A stretch of DNA of 64,000 nt from Pseudomonas aestuarii (GTDB lineage: Bacteria; Pseudomonadota; Gammaproteobacteria; Pseudomonadales; Pseudomonadaceae), in NCBI RefSeq assembly GCF_027988105.1, contig NZ_JAQJZJ010000011.1:114456-178455 (forward strand). Direction: 5' to 3'. The notes beneath the pieces are model-generated. The model was not told where the DNA came from, ran no database searches, and saw only the letters and a list, made by a program, of their open reading frames with translations. Below, piece after piece: positions 25,401 through 34,959 of the stretch. The translations under genes and the position numbers were made by a program. The first letter of the stretch is position 1; each line of letters starts with the position of its first letter.

Positions 25401-26303
25401 TCAAATGTTGTCGTAACCCAGGGAGCGCAAGGCGCGCTCATCGTCCGACCAACCACCTTTGACCTTGACCCAGAGGTTGAGCATGACCTTGGAGTCGAAC
25501 ATGACCTCCATGTCCTTGCGCGCTTCCTGGCCGATGCGCTTGATCCGCTCGCCCTTGTCGCCAATGATGATTTTCTTCTGACCATCGCGCTCGACCAGAA
25601 TCAAGGCATGGATGTGCAGGATGCGCCCGTCGCGCTTGAATTCCTCAATTTCCACGGTGATCTGGTAGGGCAGCTCGGCGCCCAGCTGACGCATGATCTT
25701 CTCGCGCACCAGCTCGGCGGCGAAGAAACGGCTGGAGCGGTCGGTGACCTGGTCTTCCGGGAAGAAATGCACGCCCTCGGGCAGGCGCTCACCCACCAGT
25801 TTTTCCAGGGTATCTAGGTTATGCCCGTGCTGGGCGGAGACCGGGACTATCTCGGCGTTCGGCAACTGGGTCGCCAGCCATTCGAGATGCGGCATCAGCT
25901 CGGCCTTGTCTTCGAGGCGGTCGGTCTTGTTGATCGCCAGGATCACCGGTCCCTGCACGTACTGGATGCGCTCCAGGACCAGCTGGTCCTCGTCGGTCCA
26001 GCGGGTGCGATCGACCACGAAGATCACCACGTCGACATCTTTCAACGCCGACGAGGCATTCTTGTTCATGTAGCGATTGAGGGCTTTTTCGTTGTTCTTG
26101 TGCAGACCCGGGGTATCCACATAGATCGCCTGCACAGCGCCTTCGGTCTTGATCCCGAGCATGTTGTGCCGGGTGGTCTGCGGCTTGCGCGAGGTAATCG
26201 CCAGCTTCTGCCCGAGGATGTGGTTGAGCAGGGTCGACTTACCCACGTTGGGCCGGCCAACGATGGCGACATAGCCACAGCGTGTAACGGGTGTATCAGT
26301 CAT
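25401..26303 (-). CDS. era: GTPase Era
   Basis: 300 residues from the ATG at 26303. The GTPase domain has G1 GRPNVGKST, the switch around QTTRHNMLG, G3 VDTPGLH, G4 NKTD and G5 VSAQHG. The C-terminal KH domain ends in HIHALILVERDGQKKIIIGD and contacts 16S rRNA 3' end during 30S maturation. The start overlaps the rnc stop by 8 bases. A longer reading to 26327 adds residues not typical of Era. Confidence 0.95.
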   Translation of the reverse strand: MTDTPVTRCGYVAIVGRPNVGKSTLLNHILGQKLAITSRKPQTTRHNMLGIKTEGAVQAIYVDTPGLHKNNEKALNRYMNKNASSALKDVDVVIFVVDRTRWTDEDQLVLERIQYVQGPVILAINKTDRLEDKAELMPHLEWLATQLPNAEIVPVSAQHGHNLDTLEKLVGERLPEGVHFFPEDQVTDRSSRFFAAELVREKIMRQLGAELPYQITVEIEEFKRDGRILHIHALILVERDGQKKIIIGDKGERIKRIGQEARKDMEVMFDSKVMLNLWVKVKGGWSDDERALRSLGYDNI

Positions 26304-26985
26304 GACCATTCTCCACCCCCAGGGCAATCAAGGCAGCGGCTGCAGCGACCTGTTCGGCGATGCGACGACTGGCACCCTGGCCCAGGGTCTTGTCATTCAG
26401 TAAGGAAATCTGGCATTCGACGACGAATGTCCGACAATGCGGATCGCCCTGGATATCCACCACGTCATAGCGTGGCAGCTCGCAGGCGCGCGACTGCAGG
26501 AACTCCTGCAAGCGGGTTTTCGGATCCTTGTTGGTATCGACCAGAGTCAGACCTTCCAGTTCATTGCTCAGCCAGGCGATCACCCGCTCGCGCGCGGCGT
26601 CCATGCCGGCATCCAGGTAGATGGCGCCGATCAGTGCCTCGAGGGCATCGGCGAGAATCGATTCACGGCGGAAACCGCCACTTTTCAATTCGCCGGAGCC
26701 GAGCCGCAAGTAGTCACCCAGATCGAAGCCGCGGGCCAGGATGGCCAGGGTCTCGCCCTTGACCAGGCGCGCGCGCAAGCGCGACAACTGCCCTTCGCGG
26801 GCCAGGGGGAAGCGCTCGAACAGCACCTCGCCGGCAACGAAGTTAAGGATGGCGTCACCGAGAAACTCCAAACGCTCATTGTTGCGTCCGGCGAAACTGC
26901 GGTGGGTAAGCGCCAAGACCATCAGGTCCTGATCTTTGAAGGTATAACCGAGCTGACGCTCGAGACGAGCTAACGAAGCACTCAC
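26296..26985 (-). CDS. rnc: ribonuclease III
   Basis: 229 residues. The catalytic RNase III domain has the signature NERLEFLGDAILNFV and the second metal site in DALEALIGAIYLDAG. A C-terminal double-stranded-RNA binding domain (about 155-225) contains KTRLQEFLQ and AEQVAAAAALIAL. It processes rRNA precursors and some mRNAs. It overlaps both neighbours by a few bases, so DUF4845-rnc-era form one translationally coupled string. Confidence 0.95.
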   Translation of the reverse strand: MSASLARLERQLGYTFKDQDLMVLALTHRSFAGRNNERLEFLGDAILNFVAGEVLFERFPLAREGQLSRLRARLVKGETLAILARGFDLGDYLRLGSGELKSGGFRRESILADALEALIGAIYLDAGMDAARERVIAWLSNELEGLTLVDTNKDPKTRLQEFLQSRACELPRYDVVDIQGDPHCRTFVVECQISLLNDKTLGQGASRRIAEQVAAAAALIALGVENGHD

Positions 26986-27359
26986 GGCATGCGCACGCGG
27001 TATTCTTTGTCGAACCGCACCACCAGATCGAGGTTCTCGATCAGTGGTTCGCGCTTTTCATACTTCAGATGTGCACGAAACTCGTTGTTCTCGATTTTCA
27101 CTTTCAACGCTTCCTTCAGATTCAGGTCGCGAATACTGTTGACCCCCATGCCCTTGGCGACATGCCCGTAGAAAGCGCCGACCGAACGGATATCCATGGT
27201 TTGATCCGTCTCAACCGAGGTAATGATTTTATCCATCGACATGTAGTCGAGGTAGTGCGGCAGCATCTTGAATGCCGTGCTGGCGAAGAATGCCACCACC
27301 GCCAGTACCATCAACCAGCTCAGTATCGACAAGCCTTTCTGCGAACGTGCAAATGTCAT
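26982..27359 (-). CDS. DUF4845 family small membrane protein
   Basis: 125 residues from the ATG at 27359. A short N-terminal basic stretch (FARSQKGLS) and one membrane span (about 11-29, ILSWLMVLAVVAFFASTAF) resemble a pseudopilin-like N-terminus. A small soluble domain with FDKEYRVRMP at the end follows. DUF4845 proteins are regularly found between lepB and rnc in Pseudomonas, with unknown function. The TGA overlaps the rnc start (ATGA). A GGGGG ribosome site precedes the chosen ATG. Confidence 0.82.
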   Translation of the reverse strand: MTFARSQKGLSILSWLMVLAVVAFFASTAFKMLPHYLDYMSMDKIITSVETDQTMDIRSVGAFYGHVAKGMGVNSIRDLNLKEALKVKIENNEFRAHLKYEKREPLIENLDLVVRFDKEYRVRMP

Positions 27360-27402
27360 GTTTGCCCCCAAGTGAGACCAATGTGAGTGCCCAGCGGGCT
27401 AA

Positions 27403-27557
27403 GAGGGTGTTTACAAATTACTGCGTTTGGCCATGCTGGGTTGAAATCAGCCCCGGATGCGACCCCAGTCGAAATACTCATGTACAGCAGTACACTCCGC
27501 TTTTTCAGTTGATTTCGCCTTGCCCGACCATCGCTCGCTACTTTTGTAAACACCCTC
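27403..27557. repeat. 155-bp element with 15-bp perfect terminal inverted repeats (MITE-like)
   Basis: The left end GAGGGTGTTTACAAA and the right end TTTGTAAACACCCTC are perfect inverted copies. No protein is plausible in between, and the centre has a small palindrome (GTGTACTGCTGTACAT). It lies in the gap between lepB and the DUF4845 gene, which is normally shorter in this operon, so it looks like a non-autonomous mobile or palindromic repeat element. Confidence 0.7.
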
Positions 27558-27615
27558 GCAGACTATATATTGCCGGCGACGCTGTATTGAACAGCGCCGC
27601 AAAATAGGCGAAACG

Positions 27616-28470
27616 TCAGTGAATCAAACCGACACGAGAGAAGTTCGGCAGATTGCGCAATTTCGGGTCAGGCCAGCTCATCCAGATGGCGAACGCTTTA
27701 CCGACGATATTCTGGTCCGGCACCATGCCCAATAACGGCTGGGGAATGGCCGGGTCGTTCCAGTAACGGCTGTCATTGGAGTTGTCGCGGTTGTCGCCCA
27801 TCATGAAGTAATGCCCTTGCGGCACCACCCACTCGTGCCCTGGCTCGGCCCGATAACGATTCATTTCCTTGCGAACCAGGTGCTCGACCTCGCCCAGCCG
27901 CTCCTCATAGAGGGCCACGCTACCGAGACTGCCCGGCTCTTCGCCGAGCAACTGCTGGGCTACTAGCTGATCGTTGACGAACAGGCGCTTGTCAGAAGTG
28001 TAACGAATATGATCGCCTGCCAAACCCACCACGCGCTTGATGTAGTTGATGCTCGGGTCGCTCGGGTAACGAAACACCATGACATCGCCGCGCTGCGGGT
28101 CATCCACGTCAATGACCTTGACATCCAGCACCGGCAGACGAATGCCATAGGCGAACTTGTTGACCAGAATGAAGTCGCCCACTTCCAGGGTGGGTTTCAT
28201 CGAGCCGGACGGTATCTGGAACGGCTCGATCAGAAAGGAACGCAGCACCAGCACGATCGCCAGCACCGGGAAGAACGATTTACCGTACTCCACCAGCAAT
28301 GGTTCTTTGTTCAGGCGTTCGACCACAGCCTCGTCAGGCTGGCTGACCTGGCCATGGTAATTGCCAATAGCCGTACGGCGGCGCGGAGCCAGAAAGATCA
28401 AATCGAACAGGGCCAGCGCACCACAAACGGCGACAGCGATTACCAGCAACAGCGGGAAATTTAGCGACAT
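27616..28470 (-). CDS. lepB: signal peptidase I
   Basis: 284 residues. Two N-terminal membrane spans (about 5-25 and 62-80) precede the periplasmic catalytic domain. The serine motif IPSGSMKPTLEVGDFILV and the lysine motif NYIKRVVGLAGD supply the Ser-Lys dyad, and GDNRDNSNDSRYW is the third signature. It cleaves signal peptides from Sec-exported proteins. It starts 5 bases downstream of lepA, as in most gammaproteobacteria. Confidence 0.96.
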   Translation of the reverse strand: MSLNFPLLLVIAVAVCGALALFDLIFLAPRRRTAIGNYHGQVSQPDEAVVERLNKEPLLVEYGKSFFPVLAIVLVLRSFLIEPFQIPSGSMKPTLEVGDFILVNKFAYGIRLPVLDVKVIDVDDPQRGDVMVFRYPSDPSINYIKRVVGLAGDHIRYTSDKRLFVNDQLVAQQLLGEEPGSLGSVALYEERLGEVEHLVRKEMNRYRAEPGHEWVVPQGHYFMMGDNRDNSNDSRYWNDPAIPQPLLGMVPDQNIVGKAFAIWMSWPDPKLRNLPNFSRVGLIH

Positions 28471-28475
28471 AGGAC

Positions 28476-30275
<1,800 letters not shown>

Positions 30276-30383
30276 AGGACAACACTCGAAAAGGTCGCAG
30301 GCGACAGCCCGCCGAAAATAGCCGTGAAGTGTACCCGATTGGCGCCGCAGCCGTCACGCCCAGGCGCCAATCAGCAGACAAGA

Positions 30384-30409
30384 AGAAGGGCGATCGGAAT
30401 CGCCCTTCT
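30384..30409 (-). terminator. terminator-like hairpin after mucD
   Basis: A perfect 11-base stem (AGAAGGGCGAT / ATCGCCCTTCT) with a 4-base loop sits about 90 bases downstream of the mucD stop. On the minus strand it is followed by TTCTTGT, a weak T tract. It probably ends most algU-mucABCD transcription before lepA. Confidence 0.65.
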
Positions 30410-30498
30410 GGCTCGGCCTTGCAGGTCGCACCCGATTCGGGACCAAGCCCGGGATGCCGTATCAGCAGCGTAGAGTCAGCCGGCAACCGGCACCGACG

Positions 30499-31926
30499 TC
30501 ACTCCGCCAACTTGAAGGTGATGAAGCTGGCGCGCCCCTGACGCAGCACCCGCATGGAAACAGAGCGATTCTTCGGCAGTTCCTGGGCCACCCGGGTAAA
30601 GGTTTTCGCCGAGTCGATCGCCTGATTGTTCAAATGGGTAATCACATCACCCGGACGCAAACCGATCAGCGCGGCGGGACCGTCGAGAACCTCGGTGATC
30701 ACCACGCCACCTTGCAGGTCGAGGCTTTTCTTCTGCTCGGCAGTCAATTCGGTCACCTTGACCCCGAGTCGATTGCTGCTGCGCTCGACCCCAGGCCCAG
30801 CCGTGCCGGCCAAGATCTCGCCGTCTTCCGGCAAGGCACCGATGGTCAACTTGAGCGTCTTGCGCGCACCGTCACGCACCACATCCAGCTCGGCCTTGCT
30901 GCCCGGCTTCAGACGACCGACCAAGTGCGGCAAGTCTCCCGACATGACGATCGGCGCGTCATTTATGCTGAGAATCACATCGCCAACCAACAAGCCGCCC
31001 TTGGCCGCCGGACCACCCTCCAGCACTTGGGCAACCAGCGCACCCGCCGGCTTATCCAGACCGAATGACTCGGCTAGATCCTTGTTCACTTCCTGAATCA
31101 CCACGCCCAACCAGCCGCGACTGACCTTGCCCTCGGCCTTCAGCTGCTCGGCCACATCCAGGGCAACGCTCATCGGAATGGCGAAGGACAAGCCCATGAA
31201 ACCACCGGAACGGGTGAATATCTGCGAGTTGATACCCACCACCTCACCCGCCAGGTTGAACAGCGGGCCGCCGGAGTTGCCCGGATTGATCGCCACATCG
31301 GTCTGAATGAATGGCACATAGCTTTCGTTCGGTAGGCTACGGCCCTTGGCACTGACGATACCGGCGGTCACCGAATGATCGAAGCCGAAGGGCGAGCCGA
31401 TGGCCAGCACCCATTCGCCGACCTTGAGATCCTCGGACTTGCCCAGCTTGACCGTCGGCAGGTTCTTGCCTTCGACTTTGAGCAGGGCCACGTCGCTACG
31501 CGGATCGGCACCAATCAGCTTGGCCTCCAACTCACTGCGATCCGGCAGACGCACGATGATCTCATCGGCCCCGGCGATCACATGGTTGTTGGTCAGCACA
31601 TAGCCATCGGCAGAGATAATGAAGCCGGAACCCAGCGACTGCGCCTCTCGCTGGCGACCACCGTTTGGTGTGCGCGGAACCTGCGGGAAGTTGCGCTCGA
31701 AGAATTCGCGAAAGATCGGTGGCAGGCCTTCAAGATCGGGAATGGCCAACTCGCCGGCACCGGCCACCTGCTCCGGTATTTTCTGTCGGGTGCTGATATT
31801 GACTACCGCTGGCGCGGCCTCTTCGACCAACGCGGTAAAGTCCGGCAGCTCTGCCTGGGCAACCAGCGCCTGCCCCAAGAGCAGTATTGCGACCAAGGAA
31901 TAGAAATACGATTTCAGGCTAGGCAT
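30499..31926 (-). CDS. mucD: periplasmic serine protease MucD (DegP/HtrA family)
   Basis: 475 residues from the ATG at 31926. A signal peptide (ending VAQA) precedes the trypsin-like domain with His in TNNHVIAGADEI, Asp in RSDVALLKVE and Ser in NPGNSGGPLFNL. Two PDZ domains follow (about 260-350 and 385-465). It removes misfolded envelope proteins and dampens AlgU activation. It is the last gene of the algU operon, 36 bases after mucC. An upstream in-frame start at 31965 would precede the signal peptide and is less likely. Confidence 0.95.
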   Translation of the reverse strand: MPSLKSYFYSLVAILLLGQALVAQAELPDFTALVEEAAPAVVNISTRQKIPEQVAGAGELAIPDLEGLPPIFREFFERNFPQVPRTPNGGRQREAQSLGSGFIISADGYVLTNNHVIAGADEIIVRLPDRSELEAKLIGADPRSDVALLKVEGKNLPTVKLGKSEDLKVGEWVLAIGSPFGFDHSVTAGIVSAKGRSLPNESYVPFIQTDVAINPGNSGGPLFNLAGEVVGINSQIFTRSGGFMGLSFAIPMSVALDVAEQLKAEGKVSRGWLGVVIQEVNKDLAESFGLDKPAGALVAQVLEGGPAAKGGLLVGDVILSINDAPIVMSGDLPHLVGRLKPGSKAELDVVRDGARKTLKLTIGALPEDGEILAGTAGPGVERSSNRLGVKVTELTAEQKKSLDLQGGVVITEVLDGPAALIGLRPGDVITHLNNQAIDSAKTFTRVAQELPKNRSVSMRVLRQGRASFITFKLAE

Positions 31927-31961
31927 CGAGATAAAACTCCGATCGAAAACGAGTAAAAAGC

Positions 31962-32417
31962 TCAAACCGCTGCAGCAGATCCGGCGAGCAAGGCTCGCAC
32001 GACAACCGGCTGCAAGGCCGGGTCATCGGCCGTGCGACTGCTGCGCCAACGCACCGCCGACCAGGCCACGAACAAGCCGACAAAAGCAGAGAAAATCACC
32101 AGTGGCTCACTCAAGGCCAATTGCTCGGCCAGTAATGCCGCGCTGAACAAGCCGATCAACGGCAGCAGGTAAACCAGCAAGGAGCCGCGCACCAGCAAGT
32201 CTTCGCGCACACCAATCACCACCGCATCGCCCACGCTCAACTGCAGATCACAGAGTGCACGAACATAGCCGCGACGACCACTGGCGCCCAGCTTCTCCAG
32301 AACGCCATGACCGCAACCTGCACTCACCGAGCAGCTGGAACAGGTGCTTTTACGCATAGTCTCAACCCAGACAGCACCTGGCTCGACAGCCACGACTCGC
32401 CCCTGCTCTTCGATCAT
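31962..32417 (-). CDS. mucC: RseC/MucC family regulator of sigma factor activity
   Basis: 151 residues. A cysteine-rich N-terminal segment (STCSSCSVSAGCG) is followed by two membrane spans (about 77-95 and 103-120), the RseC layout. Members modulate AlgU/RpoE activity and, in E. coli, help reduce SoxR; the cysteines suggest a redox or Fe-S role. The start overlaps the mucB stop by 4 bases. Confidence 0.9.
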   Translation of the reverse strand: MIEEQGRVVAVEPGAVWVETMRKSTCSSCSVSAGCGHGVLEKLGASGRRGYVRALCDLQLSVGDAVVIGVREDLLVRGSLLVYLLPLIGLFSAALLAEQLALSEPLVIFSAFVGLFVAWSAVRWRSSRTADDPALQPVVVRALLAGSAAAV

Positions 32418-33367
32418 TGTAGAGCCTGCCCATCTATGGCGCGCATCGACAAGGCAACGCGCTCTGCCGTGCCCAGCGGAATTTCACCAACCACCGTCAC
32501 CATCACATCGCCATCAGCGGTCGCCAGACGTCGAGAAACCGCGGCAGTCGGGCCAAGCTGACTGCGCGCATCTTCGGCCATGACCCCATGCAAGGGCTCA
32601 ACAAACACGGAAAAACGCGCCAACCCATCGAAATAAACCAGGCTGGTGACTTGCTCATCGGAAACCGGACTGCGGCGTTCGGCCACCCGACTCAAGGTGA
32701 AACCGGGGGGTAACCAGTCGGATCGCCAAGCCCCGACAACCTCAGTGGCCGCCTTGCTGGCAGTGACCGGCCGGCAACCTGCGCCAGACTGCAGCTGCTG
32801 GTCAGTAGGCGACGCGCCAAGATCGAACTGGGTGTACTGAAAGCGTTCGAGCAGCTGCCCCTTGTCATTCAGTAACAGGGACTTCAGCGGCAGAGCGCTT
32901 TCCTGATCCAGGTGCAGCTCAACGCCATAGCGATGCTGGTCACGCGGCGACAGCGCCAGCACCACGGCCGCACGCCCCGCCACGCGGGACTCGCCGATGA
33001 CTCGCAGATCATAAGACTCGAGCAGTCGCTGACTACTCAGGTCGCGCGCCGACCACGCCTGATAGTCGCCAACCTCGTCGGCCAAGGTACCGCTGACGCA
33101 TTGCGTGCGGCCATCGACATGCAGCACTTCCTGATCCGGACCATCCAACTGCAATAATCGCTCGCGCACCACGCCCGCCTCATCCACCCGATGCCAGATA
33201 CGGTGGGTAGAGAAGCTGCCGTTACGCTCATAAACGAATGTGCCCTGAAAGCTTTGACTTTGGCCCGCATCAGCCAATCGCTCCAGCCAGTCTTGCGCCT
33301 CAGTAGCAGCGGCAGGTAATGCCAGCCAACTACCGAGCAACAAAGAGATGATGGGAATAAAGCGCAT
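32414..33367 (-). CDS. mucB: periplasmic negative regulator of AlgU, MucB (RseB family)
   Basis: 317 residues. A signal peptide (LALPAAA) precedes the large RseB lipid-sensing domain (DWLERLADAGQSQSFQGTFV, then LSPRDQHRYGVELHLD) and the smaller C-terminal domain (DWLPPGFTL to AERVALSMRAIDG). MucB binds the periplasmic part of MucA and shields it from regulated proteolysis. It follows mucA by 8 bases. The length is normal and the frame intact. Confidence 0.95.
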   Translation of the reverse strand: MRFIPIISLLLGSWLALPAAATEAQDWLERLADAGQSQSFQGTFVYERNGSFSTHRIWHRVDEAGVVRERLLQLDGPDQEVLHVDGRTQCVSGTLADEVGDYQAWSARDLSSQRLLESYDLRVIGESRVAGRAAVVLALSPRDQHRYGVELHLDQESALPLKSLLLNDKGQLLERFQYTQFDLGASPTDQQLQSGAGCRPVTASKAATEVVGAWRSDWLPPGFTLSRVAERRSPVSDEQVTSLVYFDGLARFSVFVEPLHGVMAEDARSQLGPTAAVSRRLATADGDVMVTVVGEIPLGTAERVALSMRAIDGQALQ

Positions 33368-33375
33368 GCGCCTCC

Positions 33376-33969
33376 TTAGCGACCTTCCAGGCTTGCAGCA
33401 CGAGCATATGGCAGCGCGCTTTCTTTGGCATTCATGGCAGCTTGCTGAGCATGCTGGCGCAAATAGGCCGGCAGACGCTGCTCATGCCAGCCGGGCGCGG
33501 CCTCACTGGCAGTTTCAGCCACACCTGGTTGCTCACCCGCAGTACTGAAGCCCGCCAGCATGGCTGGACCTTGCACTTGTGGAGCGCTCAAGGCTGGCTG
33601 AGCGGTTTGCTGCGCCAATTGCGTACTTGCAACGTCATCCTGATTGTACAAGCGCACACCCGCCAGCACGGCGACCGTAACAGAAGCGGCGACGGCAAAA
33701 CGACCGACTGTACGCCACTGGCCACGAACAAGAGGCTTGCTCTGAACAGGCAAGTCTTCGTCGGCCAGTGCCGCAGACACTGCAGCTGCAATATCCAGAC
33801 GCGGCTCCAGCAGCTCCTTGTGCATCACCGCACGAGCGATCTGATAACGCGACCACGTTGCTCGCAGTTCAGCATCGTCACTCGCACCGAGCACGCGCCG
33901 CAGTTCCATTTCGTCCGCTTCGTTATCCATCATCGCGGACAGCGATTCCTGCAGGGCTTCACGACTCAT
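33376..33969 (-). CDS. mucA: anti-sigma factor MucA
   Basis: 197 residues. The cytoplasmic N-terminal domain (SREALQESLSAMMDNEADEM) binds AlgU. One membrane span lies near residues 85-104 (RFAVAASVTVAVLAGVRLY), then a periplasmic tail. The frame is complete to the C-terminal AASLEGR, so there is no mucoid-type truncation. Stress-triggered proteolysis of MucA frees AlgU. It lies 30 bases after algU. Confidence 0.95.
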   Translation of the reverse strand: MSREALQESLSAMMDNEADEMELRRVLGASDDAELRATWSRYQIARAVMHKELLEPRLDIAAAVSAALADEDLPVQSKPLVRGQWRTVGRFAVAASVTVAVLAGVRLYNQDDVASTQLAQQTAQPALSAPQVQGPAMLAGFSTAGEQPGVAETASEAAPGWHEQRLPAYLRQHAQQAAMNAKESALPYARAASLEGR

Positions 33970-33999
33970 GGCGTTCCTCTCTTGGCTGTCGCCGCTGTC

Positions 34000-34581
34000 T
34001 TAACTTTCCTGCAACAGAGGTTGCAAGGATTTGTCTACGGCCTCACGAGCCCGAAAAATTCGCGACCGCACAGTACCGACAGGGCACTGCATGACGCTCG
34101 CAATGTCCTCATAACTGAGACCATCGAATTCGCGCAAGGTTAGAGCGGTGCGCAAATCTTCTGGCAATTGCTGGATGGCCCGGTGCACGGTGGCTTCGAT
34201 TTCATCCCGCAGCAACAAGCGCTCAGGCGATTCGATATCCTTGAGAGCGTGATCGCCATCATAGAATTCCGCGTCTTCAGCACTGACATCGCTCTCTGGT
34301 GGCCGCCGACCGCGCGACACCAGATGATTCTTCGCCGTATTGATGGCAATGCGGTACAGCCACGTATAGAACGCACTGTCACCGCGAAAATTCCCCAGCG
34401 CCCGATAAGCCTTGACGAAGGCTTCCTGCGCCACGTCTTGCGCTTCATGGGTGTCATGCACGAAACGCACGATCAACCCAAGAATCTTGTGCTGGTACTT
34501 CAACACCAACAAATCGAATGCACGCTTGTCACCACGCTGCACGCGCTCGACCAGTTGCTGATCTTCTTCCTGAGCTAGCAT
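34000..34581 (-). CDS. algU: RNA polymerase sigma factor AlgU (RpoE family)
   Basis: 193 residues from the ATG at 34581, which has GGAG 7 bases upstream. Region 2 (FDLLVLKYQHKILGLIVRFV, then DVAQEAFVKAYRALGNFRGD) and region 4 (LREFDGLSYEDIASVMQCPV and VRSRIFRAREAVDK) are intact and very close to my recollection of P. aeruginosa AlgU. It drives envelope-stress and exopolysaccharide genes and its own operon. It heads algU-mucABCD and is divergent from nadB. Confidence 0.97.
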   Translation of the reverse strand: MLAQEEDQQLVERVQRGDKRAFDLLVLKYQHKILGLIVRFVHDTHEAQDVAQEAFVKAYRALGNFRGDSAFYTWLYRIAINTAKNHLVSRGRRPPESDVSAEDAEFYDGDHALKDIESPERLLLRDEIEATVHRAIQQLPEDLRTALTLREFDGLSYEDIASVMQCPVGTVRSRIFRAREAVDKSLQPLLQES

Positions 34582-34959
34582 CAACACTCCTCATTGAGTC
34601 CGAAGGAGTGCAGCGCCATCCAATCAATCGACTTGCCAAAATAGACCCGGACGTTGCGCAAAAGTTCTCCCCTCCAAACAAGCTTCCTGCAGAACGTTCT
34701 ATGTCCTGCACGGAGCGACGCAGCAACGACCTATAAGCCCTGCTGCGCAAAAAATCTTAGACCGCTCATCTGCCGGCGAATGAAAGCCTTTGAAAGCCTG
34801 CAACGCACCCCGTCAAATAAGCGCTGTCCTCTGCGGGCGACCTTTTATGGAACCTGAAAGACTAAGAAAGTTCCCCAGCGCCACAGCAGGTCATAAGCCG
34901 GCTATTGTGCCGCTCGCCCCCTCTATATACTAGGGGCCGCTTACTTGCGGAATCACGAC
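34582..34959. other. divergent algU / nadB intergenic region
   Basis: About 380 bases between the algU and nadB starts. It contains the AlgU-type promoter at 34641-34667 and, closer to nadB, a TATACT string (34926-34931) that could be a -10 element for nadB. No small gene is convincing here. Confidence 0.6.
34641..34667 (-). promoter_or_regulatory. AlgU (sigma-22)-type promoter of the algU operon
   Basis: On the minus strand GAACTT, a 16-base spacer and TCTAT match the AlgU/RpoE consensus GAACTT-N16/17-TCtgA in the complete -35 and in most of the -10. It lies about 60 bases upstream of the algU start, in keeping with the known autoregulation of algU in Pseudomonas. Confidence 0.7.

Noticed and set aside
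33376..33969. mucA frameshift of the mucoid type
   Set aside because: The reading frame is complete to the normal C-terminus.
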